Below, in pieces: positions 60,251 through 64,000 of a stretch of DNA of 64,000 bases. Origin of the DNA: Heracleum sosnowskyi (Eukaryota > Streptophyta > Magnoliopsida > Apiales > Apiaceae); NCBI GenBank assembly GCA_030848705.1, contig CM061235.1, positions 137,027,228 through 137,091,227 of the forward strand, in the 5' to 3' direction. The notes beneath the pieces are model-generated. The model saw nothing but the letters and a program-made list of their open reading frames with translations, searched no databases and was not told where the DNA came from. The stretch's first letter is position 1; every line of letters begins with the position of its first letter. A program made the translations under genes and the position numbers.

Positions 60251-62357
60251 TTTTTAGCCCGTGCAATGCACGATTACTTAAATTTTATTTATAAATATAT
60301 TTTTATTACCCATGCAACACACGATTGTTTTTTTAATATTTATAATTATATTTATTTATGAATATTTTAATATTTAAAAGTTATTAGTTTACATGATTAA
60401 ATTATTTTTAAAAAAGATTTAGCCAAAAAATTTATAGTTAAAAATTTGATATTTATTATATTTTACACACTCAATTTAATATTTGTTTATATTGAGTTAT
60501 AAAAATTAGATTTTGCCAATTTTACGGTCCACATGAAATTCACAAAATAATCTTTAATTTAGTTGTGGTTTAATAGTTCTTTTTCAATTAATAACTATTC
60601 TAAAACTAAAAAGAGAATAAAGTGACGAAATTTAATGTTGAGAATTTTATTCGATTTAGAAAATCTACTTATATGTAGTTTAGATTATTAGAATACCCTT
60701 TATTAACCAAATACAGTTTTTAATGTTAAATCTAACGGTTTTCACCTATCCATTTAAGATTAAACGATTTTTATTATTTTGATATTAAATGAGTTTCCTT
60801 ATTTAATTACAACTATTTTTATGTTTTGACTTTTTAGAAAATCAAATCCTAATATAATATCTTTTAACTTATATTATTTTTAGATAATAACTTCTTTTTA
60901 TATGATATAATCTTGATCATGTATTTTTAAAAGTATTGGATCTAACGGTTGAGAATGTTTTGGCGGTATTTAGGACCAAACTACCGGGATAACATCATTA
61001 ATTTTTCTTAATATTTATAATTTTTTTAATTTATAATTTTTTAAATATTTATTGCTAAAATATAATATACTCTTTTTTGTAACATGTTAAAGATGCGGGA
61101 ACTTTGAACTTTTGAGAAAATAAAATATCAATTAAAATATAATTTTTTTTGTAATAGTTATTCTTTTAAAGTAGTACACCGTGACGATCAAAATTCTGTA
61201 TAAAATTCATTTTTTTATAGTATATCCCGTAAATATCTATGTTATTATATTAAAGACTAAATAATGAAAGTTTTCTTATAAGTGTGGTCGCTTTGTTTGA
61301 TCACTCAATCCATAATCGTTGGATCTTTCAAATTAAATTGTTGAGAAACGTTACATATAACAGTAAAATTATCATGTAAAATTATCTAAGATTTGAATCT
61401 ACCAACAACATATTAAAATTTACAGGGTTTTTTTTTGAAAAAAAAAGAATTTTTTTTCATTTTTTTTCTTTCAGACATAGGTTATTTGATAATATTTTTT
61501 GTAAAGTACGATTTTTCAGAAAAGTACTATACTAATTGATTAACAAACTTTTAAAGTTTCGAATTTAATAATTTACAATGTATATAGGTTAAAAAAGTTA
61601 GGTATGTTCTGTAGCCGAGTCTACAATTTCAAAATACAGTTTTTTTAATATGAATATAGTCCCGCTAACAATGAAATCAGGTTTCTATGAGTGCTTATAA
61701 AACAAAATCACAATTTGCGTATAATTTATTATTTAATAATAAATTATATTTGATTAGTTATGATCTATAACTTAATAAAATAGGATAAAAAATATGCACA
61801 ATTTTATAAAATTTTATACTCGTATTATTATATTCTTTGTTGATTTGAATTTTTCTTAGATTGATTTTAATTTTTGAACATAGATTTCTAAATTTAAAAT
61901 AGTTAGAAAAAAGTAATTAAATTGGCGTTAAAATAATGATGACATAATAATCATTATTAGAATTTAAATACTCACTTTACTGATTTGGGCTTTATCTTGT
62001 GTTTTAAAAATCAGATTTTGACGATTTTACACCCCACGTGAAGATAATTAAATTATTTTTAATTAAAAGATGGTTTACAATTTTTATCTAACTGGAATTG
62101 TCCATGGAAGAGAAAAGAAAGTCACGAATTTTTTACATGGAGAATTCTATTCAATATAGAAAACTTATTTATATCTGGTATATTTGGTTTAAATTATCAA
62201 AATACACTTTTTAGAATTTAAATATAATCGTATTATAAATAAAATACACTTTTTTAATATTTGATCAAACGATTTTCATTTATCTAGTTAAGATCTAATG
62301 GTCCTTATTAATTTGGTTGTCACCATCAAAATTTTGGATAAATCCCTATTATGCTTA
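60251..62357. repeat. Helitron-like end and old repeat units (copies 3 and 4)
   Basis: AGCCCGTGCAATGCACGATT at 60257 and CCCATGCAACACACGATTG at about 60309 are hairpin motifs like those near Helitron ends. Units 3 (from 60510) and 4 (from 62012) of the dispersed repeat follow (TTGACGATTTTACACCCCAC...). No coding sequence. Confidence 0.45.
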
Positions 62358-64000
62358 CTAGCTTAAAACCCGTGTGATGCACGGATTGTTATTAATAATT
62401 ATTAGTTTTATTATTTATGTTTTAATATTCTATTAATCTGCATTTGCTAAAAAAATAGGCGTGTTAAACCTTTTTAAATAATTAAAAGTATTAAAATAGA
62501 TTTTAAATAAATTAATAAATGTTTGCCCGTGATATTTTTGGAAAAAGAGAAGCTTATTAAAGAAAAAATAGAAAAAATAACATGTTTTAGCTGAAAAGGT
62601 AAGTGTTCGTAATTAAAAGTATTTAAATAGACTTCACAATAAATAAGTAAGGATTTGTCCGAAATATTTTTGAAAAATGAGGGGTTTAGTAAGAAAAAAT
62701 CAGAAAGAGTAGCATGTTTTAGTTGAAAAAGGTAATTGTCATTGATTTTTTTTAGAAAAAGTGAAGATTTTGTTAGAAAAGATAATGTATTTTAGCTGAA
62801 AATGTTAATATTTAATAATAATTTTTTTAGAAAATGAAAAAATAGAAAATGTAACACGTTTCAGCTGAAAAAGTGCTAATAATTAAAAGTATTAAAATAG
62901 ATTTTAAAATAAATAAGTAAGGGTTTGTTCGTGATATTTTTGGAAAATTATAATCGCCCGTGTTTTAGTAAAAAAACAATAGAAAGAGTAGCATGTTTTT
63001 GTTAAAAAAGAAGTGTTTTTTTTTATAGAAAAATAGAGGATTTTGTAAGAAAAAAAAAGGTAATGTATTTTAGCTGAAAAGGTAATTGGTTATAAATAAT
63101 GTTATTATTTAGTGATAGTTTAAAAAAAAAAGTGAGAGTAATTAAGTAAAATCACTAAGTACCGATTGTCCGTCTATCCGACTACCAAATTTTTAATGTT
63201 TCATCTTTAATAATATAGCTTAAAACTCGTACGATGCACATGTTGTTTTTAATAATTGTTAATTTCATTATTTATATTTTATATTTTATTAATTGCATTT
63301 ATTAAAAAAATAAGTGGGCGTGTTAAACATTTAAAATAATTAAAAGTATTAAAATGAATATTAAAATAAATAAGTAACGGTTTGCGCGTGATATTTTGAA
63401 AAATAAGGGGTTTTAGTAAGAAAAATAGAAAGTTGAATTTTAAAATATAAAATTAACGATTTGTCCGTGATATTTTTGAAAAAAGAGGGGGTTTAGTAAG
63501 AAAAATATAAAAGGTGACATGTTTTAGTTGAAAAGGTAATTGTCAATTAAAAGTATTAAAATAGATTTTAAAGTAAATATGTAAGGGTTTGCTCGTGATA
63601 TATTTGGAAAATGAGGAATTTTAGCAATAGAAATAGAAAAAGCAACATGTTTTAGCTGAAAAGGAAATTGCCCGTGAATTTTTAGAAAAAAGTGGTAATA
63701 TATTTTAATTGAAAGGATAACTCGTTATAATAATTAAATAAACAATTAAATAAGGCAAGTATCGTATAAAAAAATAGGTACCAAAACTTTCAATGTTTCG
63801 TATTTAATAATATAGTATATATATATATATATATATATTCATAATATTAGTATTTTATTCTACTAAATGGAATAACCCGTGATATTTTTGAGGTTTTTGT
63901 TAGGAGAAATATTAGTTAGAAAATATAAAAATGAATATACGTTTTGAAAAAAAAAGCTAATCGGTTAGTTATTAATAATTATAATATTATTATTTTATTT
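62358..64000 (-). mobile_element. Helitron-like element with degenerate tandem repeats (right end outside window)
   Basis: On the minus strand the sequence at 62358 ends CCGTGCATCACACGGGTTTTAAGCTAG before a T: hairpin plus CTAG, a Helitron 3' end. A decayed second copy of this end occurs at about 63222. The body is a diverged tandem array of units with TTAAAAGTATTAAAATAGAT, AAGGGTTTGTYCGTGATATT and AACATGTTTTAGCTGAAAAG (about 62520, 62620, 62880, 63340, 63545). The 5' end was not found. Confidence 0.55.

Overview
This is nuclear DNA from a flowering plant, almost certainly a eudicot. Genes are split by short AT-rich GT-AG introns, and most of the window is transposable elements inserted into each other. 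Four host loci can be read exon by exon. From left to right they are a zinc-finger/DEDDh exonuclease-like gene (1476-3259, +), an NADP(H)-dependent enone/quinone oxidoreductase of the MDR superfamily (10743-11993, +) with a broken inverted copy beside it (7120-8600, -), a CASP-like 4A membrane protein gene (14078-18804, -), and the protein farnesyltransferase beta-subunit gene FTB/ERA1 (36822-48013, -, 14 exons). No tRNA, rRNA or CRISPR array was found. The exact species cannot be told from the sequence.

Layout. 1-3.4 kb: exonuclease gene. 3.5-6.2 kb: a CACTA-type element sitting inside one arm of an older palindromic MITE. 6.2-9.9 kb: a small MITE, then the inverted reductase pseudogene, split by a Mutator-like element and followed by a non-autonomous hAT element. 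10.6-12.1 kb: intact reductase with G-box, TGACGTCA and TATA motifs. 12.5-13.5 kb: a long-TIR Mutator-like element with a 9-bp target duplication. 14.1-18.8 kb: CASP-like gene, whose second intron is full of nested MITEs and microsatellites. 19.3-35.6 kb: an L1-type LINE split by a 10.9-kb Copia element that entered its reverse-transcriptase region. 36.8-48.0 kb: FTB, with a deleted Ty3/gypsy element in intron 10. 49.1-50.3 kb: a second member of the Mutator-like family seen at 7.4 kb. 51.4-54.5 kb: a nearly intact hAT element whose 5' end matches the non-autonomous copy at 8.6 kb. 54.6-64.0 kb: AT-rich Helitron territory with two clear Helitrons, further Helitron-like ends, an older four-copy repeat and a degenerate tandem array.

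The host genes do not form a pathway together. FTB makes the catalytic subunit of the CaaX farnesyltransferase, the reductase probably handles reactive enones or quinones, the CASP-like protein is a four-helix membrane protein, and the exonuclease-like protein lacks its first catalytic motif. The insertion history is unusually readable: several target sites can be reconstructed, autonomous-like and deletion-derivative copies of one hAT family coexist, and the Copia insertion is young (LTRs about 1% different by eye) although its pol is ruined. The most novel-looking material is the extra 3' ORF region of that Copia element, its repeated hairpin motif built on CTATCGA, the inverted-repeat core of the first Helitron, and the loss of exonuclease motif I in the first gene.
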